DNA of 64,000 nt from Malania oleifera (lineage: Eukaryota > Streptophyta > Magnoliopsida > Santalales > Ximeniaceae): the NCBI RefSeq assembly GCF_029873635.1, contig NC_080419.1:70560097-70624096 (forward strand). The letters run 5' to 3'. How positions within the stretch are numbered: the stretch's first letter is position 1; the number at the start of each line of letters is the position of its first letter. Made by a program: the position numbers and the translations under genes. The notes below the pieces were generated by a model. It was not told where the DNA came from and did no database searches. It worked only from the letters and a program-made list of their open reading frames with translations. Below are positions 33,671-44,782 of the stretch, one piece after another.

Positions 33671-35746
33671 TGAAAAGCAAGGTGTAGTCCCAAGAGGGGG
33701 GGTGAATTGAATTTTAAAACTTTCTTTTAATTCCTTTTTAGAATTCTTACACTTCTTTTATTTCTTTTAAAAAATTCTTGACTTGTTTGTTTAACTCTTT
33801 AATCACAAAAGAACTTAGATTCTTTTATCCACAACAACACTATTGCTTATCCAAACAAGTAATCAATCATTCAACCAAACTAATCAAGCACAATGTTTAA
33901 ACCAAACAATCAAATGATTTGTCAAGTATAAATTAACTGCAGCACTATTTGATTAATGGAAGATTCAGTACTCTTTGAAATATAAACACATTCCAATCAA
34001 GTCACACTTTAAACCATTCAACATCAATATATTAAATTCAATTTTCAGCTTTTGTTGTCAGCCCTAGATATGTAAATTTGAATCAAGCCCTGTATATGTT
34101 AAATGGTTTCTTTAACACAATCCACAACTCAAATCCCAAACAACTCAGAATTTAAATAACCTCTTGGTTAATTTTTCTTTGGGTGTTAACCAACCAACAC
34201 ACTTCCTTTTGAGGTTTCCGCAAAAGTTTGATCAACCAACATACTCCCTTTCGATTTCTGCAATCCCAAATCAAAATTAAACCTTAAGTTTATTTAACTT
34301 CCAAATTACGTAGTTTGTATGATTTAGATATTTAAAACATCCACGCAGTTGTATATATATTGAAAATAAAAAGAGTAAGGGAAAGAGAGAGTGAGACAGG
34401 GATTTTTACGAGGTTCAGCTTATACCCAGCCTACGTCCTCACCTTTGGCAAACCACCAAAGGATTCACTAAACCTGTTCCTTTAATGGACGGAACAAACC
34501 TTTACAACATTCCTTGGTTAAGGCTAGAGTCCGCCTTCTCCAAACGATGTCCTCTCGTTCGGTCACTCCTTACTTAGGCTAGAGCCCGCCTCTCTAAGCA
34601 ATATCCCCTTGCTTAGCCAACGATCTAAACAATCCTTGGAATCATCTAACTACAAAATACAAATCAAATATTTGTGTACAAAGAATTTGCTCACACAAAG
34701 AGCTGATTAGTACAACAATTCAGCACAAATATGCTTCAAAGTAAATCAATATAAAGAGATTGAAGCTCAATTGAATTTAGATCACCAAATATATCTTTCA
34801 AGTATTGAAAGATTCAGACTTTGAATGCTCTACTTCAAAATTTGTATCAACACCAACTCAGTAGTGGAAGTAGGATGAACACAAGAGAGATTGAGAGCTT
34901 TTAGAGAACTTTGATTGCTAGAAAATTTATTGGTGTAGAAATCTTTGAAGTTTGGGGCTATTTATAGATGTTTAAAAAGTAATTCCTTGCCCCCCAAGTT
35001 TAGTTGGAGTAATCCTCAAGTTTTTTAAAAGAGTAGTGCCCAAGAAATCCATTTAAAAAATCTTCCTATTGAGAATTTTAAAACTTTTGTCGAGTGGCAA
35101 TCGCCTGCTAGGACTTGGCAATCGCCTGCCATAGAGGAAACTGAACAACCCAAAAGGCTAGTAGTTGTCTACCATAACCCAGGCAATTGCTTGGCTTGAC
35201 CACCCAAGCGTCTGGCAGTGCTCAGGCAGTCGCCTGGCACCCTATTGCCTCCTATGTTTATTTCTTTTAAAATATGGCAGTCTACTGCCTATATGGGCAG
35301 TCGTCTGGCTCTCATATTTCACTTATATTTAATTGAAAAACTTTGCTTCTTTTGAGACCTTATTTACTTTGATTATAAAACATATTTTAGGGTTTTTCTA
35401 AAAGTATATTTCTTAGTTTCTTTTGATTTATAAAAGCTTTAATTCAGTTTATATTGAAATTTACATGAAGTACTTACATAGAGACATCCTTAAAACTCTA
35501 TTCTTTTGATCTTCAAGTAAGTCCTTGTTCTTCCATGATCATATATCATCTTTGAGCTTTTGATCATCTTTCTTTATTGAACCTTTTGTATATTATATTC
35601 ATCATGAGCTTTATCATCCATTTGAGCTTGGAATTTCTTTAAGCTTTGCCTTATTCCTGAAAGAATTTCACTTGAAACAAACCATATCAAACTTATTGTG
35701 ATATGTTATCATCAAAATAAGAATTGTAAGCCTTGTTAGGCCAACA
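33671..35746 (-). mobile_element. Solo Copia-type LTR (minus strand), TSD GAACA/GAATA
   Basis: 2076-bp LTR in reverse orientation. Plus-strand left end TGAAAAGCAAGGTGTAGTCCC and right end GGCCAACA give TG...CA. Flanks are GAACA (33666-33670) and GAATA (35747-35751), a 5-bp TSD with one C-to-T change. Removing the LTR restores an uninterrupted RT frame (KEQLQE) across the site. U3 holds a GGCAATCGCCTG-type array (about 35090-35310, plus-strand coordinates), a TATA-like box at 34959-34966, the ACGAGGTTCAGC block at 34408, and a 2-copy repeat at 34520-34620 related to that at 5149-5308. Confidence 0.88.
34959..34966 (-). promoter_or_regulatory. TATA-like box of solo Copia-type LTR
   Basis: TATAAATA on the minus strand, downstream in sense of the AATCGCCTG array. 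Confidence 0.45.
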
Positions 35747-35751
35747 GAATA

Positions 35752-36156
35752 GCTTCAGGAGCTGCTAGACAATGGGTGCATTCGACCAAGTGTTTGTCCC
35801 TGGGGAGCACCAGTGTTATTTGTGAAGAAGAAGGATGGGTCAATGAGGATGTGCATCGACTATAGATAACATAACAAGGTAACGCTGAAGAACAAATACC
35901 CGCTACCTAGGATTGATGATTTGTTTGACCAGCTTCAAGGCACAGCAAGCCTTTTCTAAAATTGATCTACGATCTAGGAATCACCAGCTGAAGGTGAAAG
36001 TGGAGGACATCCCAAAGACAACATTTCGAACCCGGTATGGCCATTACGAATTTATGGTTATGCTTTTGGTTTGACTAATGCACCTACATCATTTATGGAT
36101 ATGATCAACAGGGTCTTTCACGAATATTTAGACCAGTTCATTGTGGTATTTATTGA
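35752..36156 (+). pseudogene. Element B pol piece 2 (RT fingers and palm)
   Basis: RT domain continuing from piece 1: [13 protein letters not shown], then [38 protein letters not shown], and up to the first half of the FIDDILVYS catalytic motif. One TAA replaces the Glu codon after CIDYR. Frameshifts occur near 35945 (after FDQLQGTA) and near 36062 (in the MPFGLTN region). The piece stops at 36156 because a solo LTR is inserted exactly at FI|DD. Confidence 0.88.
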
Positions 36157-38258
36157 TGTTGACCCCATGGGTCATACCCTGTTTTGATTATGACAAATAC
36201 TCTGGTATTTAACATTTGCCAAGTTTGTGTGTAGGACCACAGTAGGAAAATCATATTAATGGAATATGGCAACTTGAAGAAGATGAAGACCCGGAATGTT
36301 TATTAATTGTTGTAACGTTATTGGGTCTGTAATAGTAATTAGGATATGGTCTGTAATAATCTCTGCATGTCATGCATGTAGGTTTCTGTAAGCTCAAAAA
36401 TGCCATAGATTGACCATAGAGACCGAATGACCTTAGGGCACCCTTCAGTTGACCGAAGGTCGACCGACTCCAGGTTTTTGGGCGTACTTGAAAAGACCAT
36501 AGGTTCCTACACATTGTGCACAAAGTACCCATAATCGCTTTCATTATCAGAGGAAAGAATTAAAATAAAATTGGACAAAATAGGGTAAGTATGTAAAAGG
36601 TCGGGCGACCGAACCTCAGGAGTTCAAAACTCCTTAGGCGCCCGAATTGCTGGAAAGTCAGCAGTTTGACCATGCTTCGGGCGACCAAACCCAAAATGAC
36701 CATATTGCCCTCGGGCACCCGAACCCATAGAAGGTTACTTTTCACCAACTCGGGCTGCCGAACCTTCGCGTTCAAATCAGACCCCGAGCGACCGAACACA
36801 CGAGTTCAGGCTACCGAACCTATGACCGGGCACCCGAAGTTACGAAGAAATGTTATGACTTTTGTTTGGGCCACCGAACTGAGACTCGGGCTGCTAAATT
36901 GATTTAAATGGCTTTTATAATTATGTCTGTTCAGGCGACCAAACCTAGGTTCAGCCACCCGAACCTCGGCAGGTTAAAAATAATTTAACTGCGGTAAATT
37001 TAGTTAATTAGGGTTAATACTCCCTAAGCATTTTAGAACTTTTCTAAAAATACCCTATAGGTCGTAAACGGTTATATTTTGGTCTTGGCCTATATATATA
37101 GTTTCATTTGTGAGGATAAAAAAAAAGATTAGCCAAAAATAATCAGCAAAAATCCTCTCTATCTCAAAATCCCATTTTGTCCAAATACTCTCAAATCTTT
37201 ACTCCCTAGATACATTTTGAGTTTGTGAGAGTGCATTTTGAGTGTTTGTGATTGCTACGCTTTGCTAGATACTCTCACTTGATTGTTTGAGTGTGATATT
37301 AATTTTGGGGAGTTAGCAAAGTTTATCCCACATATTTGAATATAATAAATCTTGTGTTGGGATAAACTAGCAAGCTTAAGATATTTGCATTGTTATTGCA
37401 AGTATCCTATGGCTTTGATTTTGTTGTGCAAAATATTTTCTACAAGCTATAATACTTTTTCAAACTATTCTTGTGCTTATTTCATTGAAGGAAATCTTTT
37501 AAAGATAGTTTGATTATCTGATTAGCATCTTTGAAACCCTAGTTTGTTATTGAGATTTGATATAAATTGTTTCAAGATATAGCTTGTCTTAGAACACTCT
37601 TGAGCATACTTGTTATCATATCTTGTTGAGTGTTACTTGCACAAAGATACACATCACTAAGCTTACATCTACGTACCTTGTTAATGTGTATGTGATTGAT
37701 TAAGTATACTGCGCGTATTTGGGTACATATCTGTTTTACATGAAAGCATAATCACTGTACCAGTTTATTGTGAAAAATATTGTTGTATTTCCAGGCGTGA
37801 CCTGAGGGGGTTTGATCTAGCTCGAAAGGATCAGGTTCGGGTTAGCCCTGTGAATTTGACCTAGGGCCTTCTCCGCCCCACAAGGAGAGTTTGTAAAGGT
37901 TGAGGTCAGCCCTGTGCTAATTGACCTGGTTGTATTAGGTGCCGCTCCACCTTTTAAGTGAGCCTTTAGTGGAATCCTCAGGCGTGCGAGCTAGAGGCGG
38001 GGACGTAGGCATAGTTGGCCGAACCCCGATAACATATCGTGCGTGTTCTTTACATTTCTGCAATTTATTTACTGCACGTGTATGTTTTATTGTGAATAAT
38101 GCGTATGGTTTAAATTTTCGCATATTATATTAATCTGCACATTTGGGATTGCATAGACTGACCCTAGGTTGTAATATTTTGCTAACATCTGGTTTAACCT
38201 CGGAATAAGCTTAAAATTCCAATTCACCCCCCCCTTTGGGAATACACCAAAGTTAACA
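36157..38258 (+). mobile_element. Solo Copia-type LTR inside RT catalytic motif, TSD ATTGA
   Basis: 2102-bp LTR, TGTTGACCCC...GTTAACA, flanked by ATTGA at 36152-36156 and 38259-38263, a perfect TSD that codes for the Ile-Asp of the FIDD motif on both sides. U3 has a GGGCGACCGAAC/CACCCGAACC array (36597-36965) and the TATA-like 37091-37100. The R/U5 side (37600-38258) is closely similar to the solo LTR at 10495-12862 (GTGCCGCTCCACC, GGCCGAACCCCGATAACATATCGTG, C-rich end). Confidence 0.95.
37091..37100 (+). promoter_or_regulatory. TATA-like box of solo Copia-type LTR
   Basis: TATATATATA about 120 bp after the CGACCGAAC array; the equivalent box in the related LTR is at 11521. Confidence 0.4.
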
Positions 38259-38263
38259 ATTGA

Positions 38264-39070
38264 CGACATCCTAGTGTATTCTAGGAGCATTGCAGAGCAT
38301 GAAGTTCATTTGAGGCTAGTGCTGCAAATGCTTAGGAATAAGAGGTTATATGCTAAACTAAAGAAGTGTGAGTTTTGGTTGGAACTGATTGCATTTCTAG
38401 GGCACGTAGTCTCCAAAGAAGGTGTATCAGTGGACACGAGTAAGATAGAGATAGTAGTGAATTGGGCGAGACCGAAGAATGTTCAGGAGGTTAGAAGTTT
38501 TCTAGGTCTTGCAGGTTACTACAGTTGATTCGTAGAAGGGGTTTCCAGTTTAGCAAGTCCTTTGACGCGACTCACAAAGAAGAACGTGAAGTACGATTGG
38601 AATGATGAGTGCAAGCTGAGTTTCCAAGAGCTAAAATGGCGATTGGTTACTACTCCAGTTCTAACAATTCCATCCGGGGATGGCGGCTTTGTTATCTACA
38701 GTGATGCCTCTAAAAAGGGTCTTGACTGTGTTCTAATGCAGCAGGGTAGAGTAGTTGCTTACGCTTTGTGTCAACTCAAAGAATGTGAGAAGAACTACCT
38801 GACACATGATATGGAATTAGTAGTGGTAGTGTTTGCATTGAAAATTTGGAGGCACTATCTGTACGGTCAAAGGTGTGATATTTTTACTGACCATAAAAGT
38901 CTTAAATACTTTTTCATCTAGAAGGAGCTGAACATGAGACAGCGCAGGTGGCTTGATTTGATAAAAGACTATGAATATACTATTAGTTATCACCTAGGAA
39001 AGGCTAATGTGGTAGCAGATGCTCTAAGTCGGAAGTCAATTGATGCGTCGGTCTCAGCATTGGGAGTTTA
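38264..39070 (+). pseudogene. Element B pol piece 3 (RT end, RNase H)
   Basis: Resumes with the second Asp of the catalytic pair (DDILVYSR), then [34 protein letters not shown] and FLGLAGYYS, the usual end of Ty3/gypsy RT. RNase H follows (from about 38690: [57 protein letters not shown], then [12 protein letters not shown]). Stops: TGA at 38526 (Arg CGA in relatives) and TAG at 38919 (Gln). The catalytic Asp residues of RNase H (YSDAS, FTDHK) and the Glu (DMEL) are still present. Confidence 0.9.
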
Positions 39071-40599
39071 GCACCATATTTGTATGGAGTCCTAGAAAGG
39101 TTGGGTTTAGAGGTGGTGAAAGGAAATCATTAAGATGTTCTTGCCAACTTGGTGGTACAGCCGACCTTACAAGAGAGGATCCGAGTAGCATAGAAGGGGG
39201 ATCCAGAGTTGGTTGAGGTTGAAGAAGGGGTTCAAAGTGGGTTGAAGCCGGATTTCAATATCGCTGGCGATGGGATATTGAGATTTCACAGTAGGGTTTG
39301 TGTATCGAATGATGTCGTGATTAAACGAGTCATTCTGAAGGAGGCACACCATTCACTCTACACCGTACATCCTGGTGGGACTAAGATGTACCGAAATTTA
39401 AGGGAATCTTTCTGGTAGTCCAATATGAAAAGAGAGATCGCTCGTTTTGTAGAGCAGTGTCTGACATGTCAGTGGGTCAAAGCAGAGCATTAGAGGCTAA
39501 CAGGACCACTTCAGCCACTTTGCATTCCCAAGTGGAAGTGGGAGCACATCTCGATGGATTTTATGACGGGGTTATCGGCGGCAGTGCATGGGCATAATGC
39601 TATATGGGTTATAGTGGATCGGCTAACGAAGACTGCACATTTTATTCCAATCAGAGTCAGCTACTCTCGGAATAAGCTGGCTGAGATTTATGTGCAAAAG
39701 GTGGTACGACTCCATGGTGTCCCTATTTCTATTGTTTCATATCGAGATCCGCGTTTTACATCTCGTTTCTAGAAGATTCTAACGGATGTCTTGGGATCAC
39801 AACTGACGTTCAATACGTATTTCAACCCGCAGACGGATGGACAGTCTGAGAGGACTATTCAGACGTTAGAGGATATGTTGCAGGCTTGTGTATTGGACTT
39901 CGGTGATAGTTGGATATGATATCTACCACTTGTTGAGTTTGCTTATAACAACAATTACCAGGCTAGCATAGAGATGGCACCTTACAAAGCACTGTATGGT
40001 CGTCGGTGTCGATCTCCATTATACTGGGATCAGGTAGGTGAGCAGCAGATATTGGGTCCAAAACTGGTTCAGTAGGCCTCTACAAAGGTTGATTTGATTA
40101 GGGAGAGAATCAAGGCAGCTCAGAGTCGATATAAGAGTTATGCTGATACTCGCCTCAAGAGTTGGAATTTGAGGTAGGAGATATGGTGTTCCTGAGGATC
40201 GCTCTGATGAAAGGGGTGATGAGGTTCGGAAAGAAGGGAAAGCTAAGTCCTCGGTATATCGAGCCTTTCGAGATCCTGTAAAGGATAGGTTCGGTTGCGT
40301 ATCGAGTGGTGCTACCCCCAGTACTATCAAGAGTCCATGACGTGTTCCACGTGTCAGTACTGAGGAAGTACGTGTCAAATCCATCACACGTGCTGAATTA
40401 CAAACCTCTAGAGATCAATGATGCTCTATCATATGAGGAGATACCAGTGCAGGTATTAGATCGGAAGGTTCAACAATTACAGACTAAGGAAATACCGCTA
40501 GTGAAAGTATTGTGGTGAAACCATGCAGAGGAAGAAGCTTCACGGGAATTAGAAATTGAGATACGTCTGAAGTATCCTCAGTTATTCAGAGATAGTTGA
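39071..40599 (+). pseudogene. Element B pol piece 4 (integrase and chromodomain-like tail)
   Basis: Integrase with an HHCC zinc-binding N-terminus (about 39340-39475: HHSLYTVHPGGTKMYRNL, CLTCQWVKAEH) and a DDE core (about 39540-39860: Asp in [12 protein letters not shown], Asp in SYRDPRF, Glu in QSERTIQTLEDML). Next come YNNNYQASIEMAPYKALYGRRC and VHDVFHVSVLRKYV, then a C-terminal chromodomain-like segment (EIPVQVLDRKVQQL...IPLVKVLW) ending at a TGA at 40597-40599. At least six in-frame stops, mostly TAG for Trp or Gln, and frameshifts near 40145-40200. The chromodomain tail suggests the element targeted heterochromatin. Confidence 0.88.
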
Positions 40600-40828
40600 G
40601 TTAGTCAGGTAAAGGAATGTATATATGTTCATATGTTTTGTATGTATATTGTACGTTCTCAAAATGTTATGTTGTAACTATAGTATTCCTCTGCCATATG
40701 TGAGGGTTTATAATAAACTTGGGTTGGGGCCGCTTTGTGGGTGGTTGCCGACTTTTCGGTAGAACAGAGTTATAAGATAAGATTATGCTTAGCAATAGTT
40801 AACAAATTTTTAGGACAAAATTTTTATA
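40600..40828 (+). other. Element B 3' untranslated region
   Basis: Non-coding stretch between the pol stop and the PPT, a normal part of plant chromoviruses. Nothing else recognised. Confidence 0.6.
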
Positions 40829-40840
40829 AGGATGGGATAT
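40829..40840 (+). other. Polypurine tract of element B
   Basis: AGGATGGGATAT next to the 3' LTR; slightly decayed (T within the G run) relative to elements A and D, and preceded by TTAGGACAAAATTTTTATA. Confidence 0.75.
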
Positions 40841-42107
40841 TGTAAAGACCTGAACCCGTAAATAAGGAAAATAGATAAGAAAAAGGGGTATTACAGCAAG
40901 TTCGTAGAAGAAAGCAAAAGGTTCGTCGATGAAGTTCCTTCAGTACCTCGTTGAAAAAATTCAGAGATTCGTCGACGAAGGAATACCGAGCGAGCCAAAG
41001 AAATATCCAGGTGGGCTCGTTGACGAAGGTATGGCTTCGCTGATGAACTACGTGGCTGGCTCGTTGACGAAGGCCCCACCTCGTCGATGAGTTTGACTCG
41101 GTCAAAGGCCCTATAAATATCCTTTTTGGTTTTTTAAAGGCTAAGAAAACCCAAAAGTTGTCTCTTTCTCTCTCTCTAGAACCAGCAAGTTCTCTCTCTA
41201 TCTCTTTCTCTACAATCCTTCGCCGTTCGTCGTCTATTTCTACGATCAGAAGTTCTTGTGTGGATCAGGAGTGGAAACTCTACAGTTTTAGCGGATCAGA
41301 TCATCATTTTGAAGATTTTCGATATTTTCCCCGAAATCGAGGTAAGGATCTGATTTCATTTTCGATTAGGTAGTTATATAGTAGTCGAGATTGTAGAGAA
41401 GTAATGTTTTGTGGTTTTTTGGTTTCGAGGATCCCGATTCGTTGTTTTGGATCGTTGGGTACGTGTTTCTACTTTCGGATTTAAGGTAAGGGGAATTTGT
41501 TTACAACAGTATTTTTGTAAAACTAAACCACTAAAAAGATAGTTTACGGTTATATGTATGATTTGACTACTTATTTACTAAATTTCATTGGGTAAAAATA
41601 TCGGTTTTACGATTTTACGGTTTTGGGTAAAAATATGGGTTTTGGCGTATGATCTCCACACTTTTCAAAACTTCCTTATTTGCATTATTATTTAATATAG
41701 GAGATGCTTGAAACCCTTATTTCTCATTTAAACGATATTTATGGTATTATGTACTATATAGCGGACTTGTGATCAAACTAGTGTGACATGTGTATTGAAA
41801 TGGAATGTGAGAATCTTTCATATTACTTGTATGAATTATGGGAACTGGAGTTCCATTTTGCTATACAAAAAATGTGTGAAACAGTTGCCGGTTATATACC
41901 GAGCTACATACATAAAAAGGGTTAAACTGAGAGCATGTGTGCCGGTTTACACCGCAATGTGATTGTATGAGTTTGTGAAAATACTGGAATTGCTCAGGTT
42001 ATTATGTTTTCAGTATAAATTGTATATATGATAAATGGAACCACAGATTGCTACCAAAGGAGTTGAAAGATACTTAGTTTAAAGGAGTTGAAACACACTT
42101 CAATTAA
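40841..42107 (+). mobile_element. Element B 3' LTR, truncated
   Basis: TGTAAAGACCTGAACCCG... collinear with the 5' LTR from 27478 to about 28735, including the GTCGACGA array (40900-41095) and TATAAATAT at 41112-41120. It stops at 42107, losing about 0.8 kb, where minus-strand element C begins. Confidence 0.88.
41112..41120 (+). promoter_or_regulatory. TATA-like box of element B 3' LTR
   Basis: TATAAATAT, identical to the 5' LTR copy at 27749. Confidence 0.5.
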
Positions 42108-42995
42108 CCTCTTGAACATTTCCAGGCCTTACCCAATTTACCACTGCCTCTATCTTACTCGGATCAACAGATACACCTGCCTCAGAGATCACATGGCCAA
42201 GAAAAGAATTCTGCCTCAGCCAGAATTCACACTTCTTGAACTTCACATACAACTTTCTCTCTCTCAATGTTTACAATACCAGCCTCAAATGATGCTCGTG
42301 CTCCTAAAAAATCCTTGAGTAGACCAGTATATCATCAATGAATACAACTACAAATTGGTCCAAGTACTGATGGAACACTTGATTCATTAAATCCATAAAT
42401 ACCCCTAGTGTGTTAGTAAACCCAAATGGCATCACAAAGAACTCGTAATGCTCATATCTCGTTCAAAATGCAGTCTTTGAGATGTCTTCTACCCTCATTT
42501 TCACCTGGTGATAACCTGACCGCAAGCCAATTTTAGAAAGATTTGGATCCCCTGGAGCTGATCAAATAAGTCGTTGATCCTGGGAAGAGGATATTTGATT
42601 CTTAACTGTCAGCTTATTTATCTCTCTGTAATCTATACACATCTTCATGGTCCCATCCTTCTTTTTCACAAATAGAACCAGTGCCCCCCAGGGCGACATG
42701 CTAGGCCTGATAAATCCTTTATCCAACAATTCTTGCAATTGATATTTTAATTCTTTTAACTCAACTGGGGCCATTTGGTAAGGTGCTTTGGATACTGGTG
42801 CTGGCCCCAGTAGAAGATCCACAATAAACTCAACTTCACGGTCTGGTGGCAAGCCAGGTAATTCTTTTAGAAATACATCTGAAAATCTCTAACCATAGGA
42901 ATATCAGCTTGTTTCAATTCTTCTTTTGGCAATTCCTTAATGTAAGCAAAAAATCCCTGGCAACCTTCTTGAATCAATTTCCTCACCGGAATAGC
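42108..42995 (-). pseudogene. Element C RT (truncated)
   Basis: Minus-strand pol. From 42995 downward: a linker (LIQEGCQGFFAYIKELPKE), then [80 protein letters not shown], the catalytic FIDDILVYS at about 42325-42348, and KCEFWLRQNSFLGHVISEAGVSVDPSKIE near the cut end. The 42562-42852 part is still open. A frameshift near 42880 and several stops (for example after DQRLI and in RIF*EHEHHL) inactivate it. Confidence 0.88.
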
Positions 42996-43640
42996 TTATG
43001 CAAGTTGTGGTGGAGAACGTACATGTGAGCCAAGAAATACGTATTCTTGCTCGCCCGGAGGTCTAAAAATCACTTCTTTCAAATGACAGTTAATACTAGC
43101 ATGATTAACTGCCAACCAATCCATACCCAAAATTATATCAAACCCCTGAATATCTAACATCATAAGATCAGTTGGCAATACCTTTCCCTGAATAGTCACT
43201 GGAAAACTCCTGAATACCTTCCTACATCTCACCACAGATCTAGTCGGTGTAGCTACAACTAATTCAACAATCAACATTCGTGCCTCATACCCCGTTAATT
43301 TAGCATAGACCGATGAAATAAATGAGTGGGTGGCACCTGTATCAAATAGAACAATATCTATATATGAGAAAGCAGTAAGAGTACCTGTAACTACGTCTCC
43401 AGTTGCATCGGCGTCACCCGACATCAACGCGTACACTCTTGCCGGTGCAGTGTTCCTCTGCTTACCACCACAAGGCACCTGATAACCACCCCAATATGGT
43501 CTAGGAGCTGGTGCCTGAGCTGGAAATCCCTGACACAACCAAGATCTGTGCCCGAGTCTCCCACATCAGTAGCATACGTCCTCACCCATCCTGCATTCAC
43601 TTGGATGTCTGCAGCCACATCTAGGAGAGGTAGGAACTGC
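42996..43640 (-). pseudogene. Element C protease with gag zinc knuckle
   Basis: Contains the CCHC knuckle at 43533-43574 (CY*CGRLGHRSWLC; the stop is TGA where TGG codes Trp in relatives) followed by an open frame 42996-43538 with a complete retropepsin domain: RVYALMSGDADATGDVV, the active site DTGATHSFIS (about 43325-43354), then DIILGMDWLAVNHASINC and FRPPGEQ. Unlike element B, the DTG triad is intact. It cleaves Gag-Pol in living relatives. The frame ends at a stop after RSPPQLA. Confidence 0.88.
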
Positions 43641-44455
43641 TCGTCCACTCTGAGGTCCACCACAACCCGTCATCCATCCCTTACTACCTCCATATCGATC
43701 TTTTCTCCATGGCCCTCGGCTGGAACTCTCCTGTAGATCCTGAGTCGCGAATCTTTTCCTCTAAATCTGAGCTGCAACACCTCTTTGGATACCACTCTCA
43801 ATAATAGCAGCTCTATCCACTACCTACGCGAACGTCTGAGCCCAGAAGCAAATGATTTTCTCAAATAAATTTTGCCTCAAGCCTTCTTCAAACTTCCTTA
43901 CTTTCTTTTCTTCATCTGGCGCTAAGTATGGGGTGAAACGGGACAATTCGATAAATCGTGCAGCATACTAAGATATCATCACCAACCCCTGAGTCAAATG
44001 TAGGAATTCTGCTACCTTCGCACACTCCGAACGATAGCAGGGAAATATCGCTCGAAGAATAGTTCCTTGAACTGACTCCATGATACTGGCACTGGTTCTA
44101 GCTTCTGCTCCTCAATCAACCGCGCTGATCTCCACCAACGCTTTGCCTCTCCCGTCAGTTTAAACGATGCAAATGCCACTTTCTGTTTATCTGTACATTA
44201 CAGCACTTATAGAATCTCCTTGACATCCTGAACCCAATTTTTAGCTACAATCGGGTCAGGTCCTCTAGCAAAAGAGGGAGGCTTCATCCGCGTAAACTGC
44301 TCGATCGTGCAGCCATGCTCTCCTCCGCTCCTAGCCATCTTAGCCATCACCTGCTAAGTGACGCTGTGTAATACGACATTTGTATCTCCACGTCCCATAC
44401 TGGAGGGTCCTGGTCTATCACCTCTTGCATTCATACCACTGCTCCCTAGATCCAT
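43641..44455 (-). pseudogene. Element C gag
   Basis: Starts at ATG 44455 (MDLGSSGMNARGD...). Retrotrans_gag core with [55 protein letters not shown] and YLSMLHDLSNCP-like remnants. Several stops (for example TAG/TAA in the first 40 codons and after DVKEIL) and a frameshift near 44030 disrupt it. It lies about 310 bp after the PBS, a normal leader length. Confidence 0.8.
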
Positions 44456-44767
44456 CCTGAAAATACATAAAACACCATTTCAAAATCCTATCTCTCGTAC
44501 AAATCTATTTATTTCATTCAACTAAAACCTCAAATTCTTTATTAACTATCACCCATGTTCCTTGCTCAAAATCCAATCCTGCAACCTAAACACACGACTT
44601 GTCAGTAGTTTACTATGGCTTTCCTGAAATCGTCACCCTAGGAAAACCATAGAAACCACCACGAAAATCTTGTATTAAAAACTACAGAACAAAACCTCCA
44701 ATCCTTTTTCCTATTTTCTGGTATTGTTCCCACTGCATTCTAAAATCTACAGAACCTAACAAGCTAA

Positions 44768-44779
44768 GCTCTGATACCA
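44768..44779 (-). other. PBS of element C
   Basis: Perfect TGGTATCAGAGC on the minus strand, 3 nt from the LTR end at 44783. Confidence 0.92.
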
Positions 44780-44782
44780 AAC

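Larger units (their letters stand above)
27478..42107 (+). mobile_element. Ty3/gypsy chromovirus-like element B with three nested solo LTRs
   Basis: 5' LTR 27478-29539, PBS 29542-29553, gag-protease 29947-31495, RT/RNase H/integrase/chromodomain-like pol in pieces from 33500 to 40599, PPT 40829-40840, truncated 3' LTR 40841-42107. Solo LTRs at 31496-33499, 33671-35746 and 36157-38258 split the single gag-pol frame. Domain order (RT before integrase) and the [18 protein letters not shown] and PQTDGQSERTIQTLEDML motifs are diagnostic of Ty3/gypsy. The C-terminal EIPVQVLDRKV...VKVLW segment is typical of Tekay/Del-type chromovirus chromodomains. Removing the three insertions leaves about 8.5 kb. 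The copy is dead: many stops and frameshifts. Confidence 0.88.
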
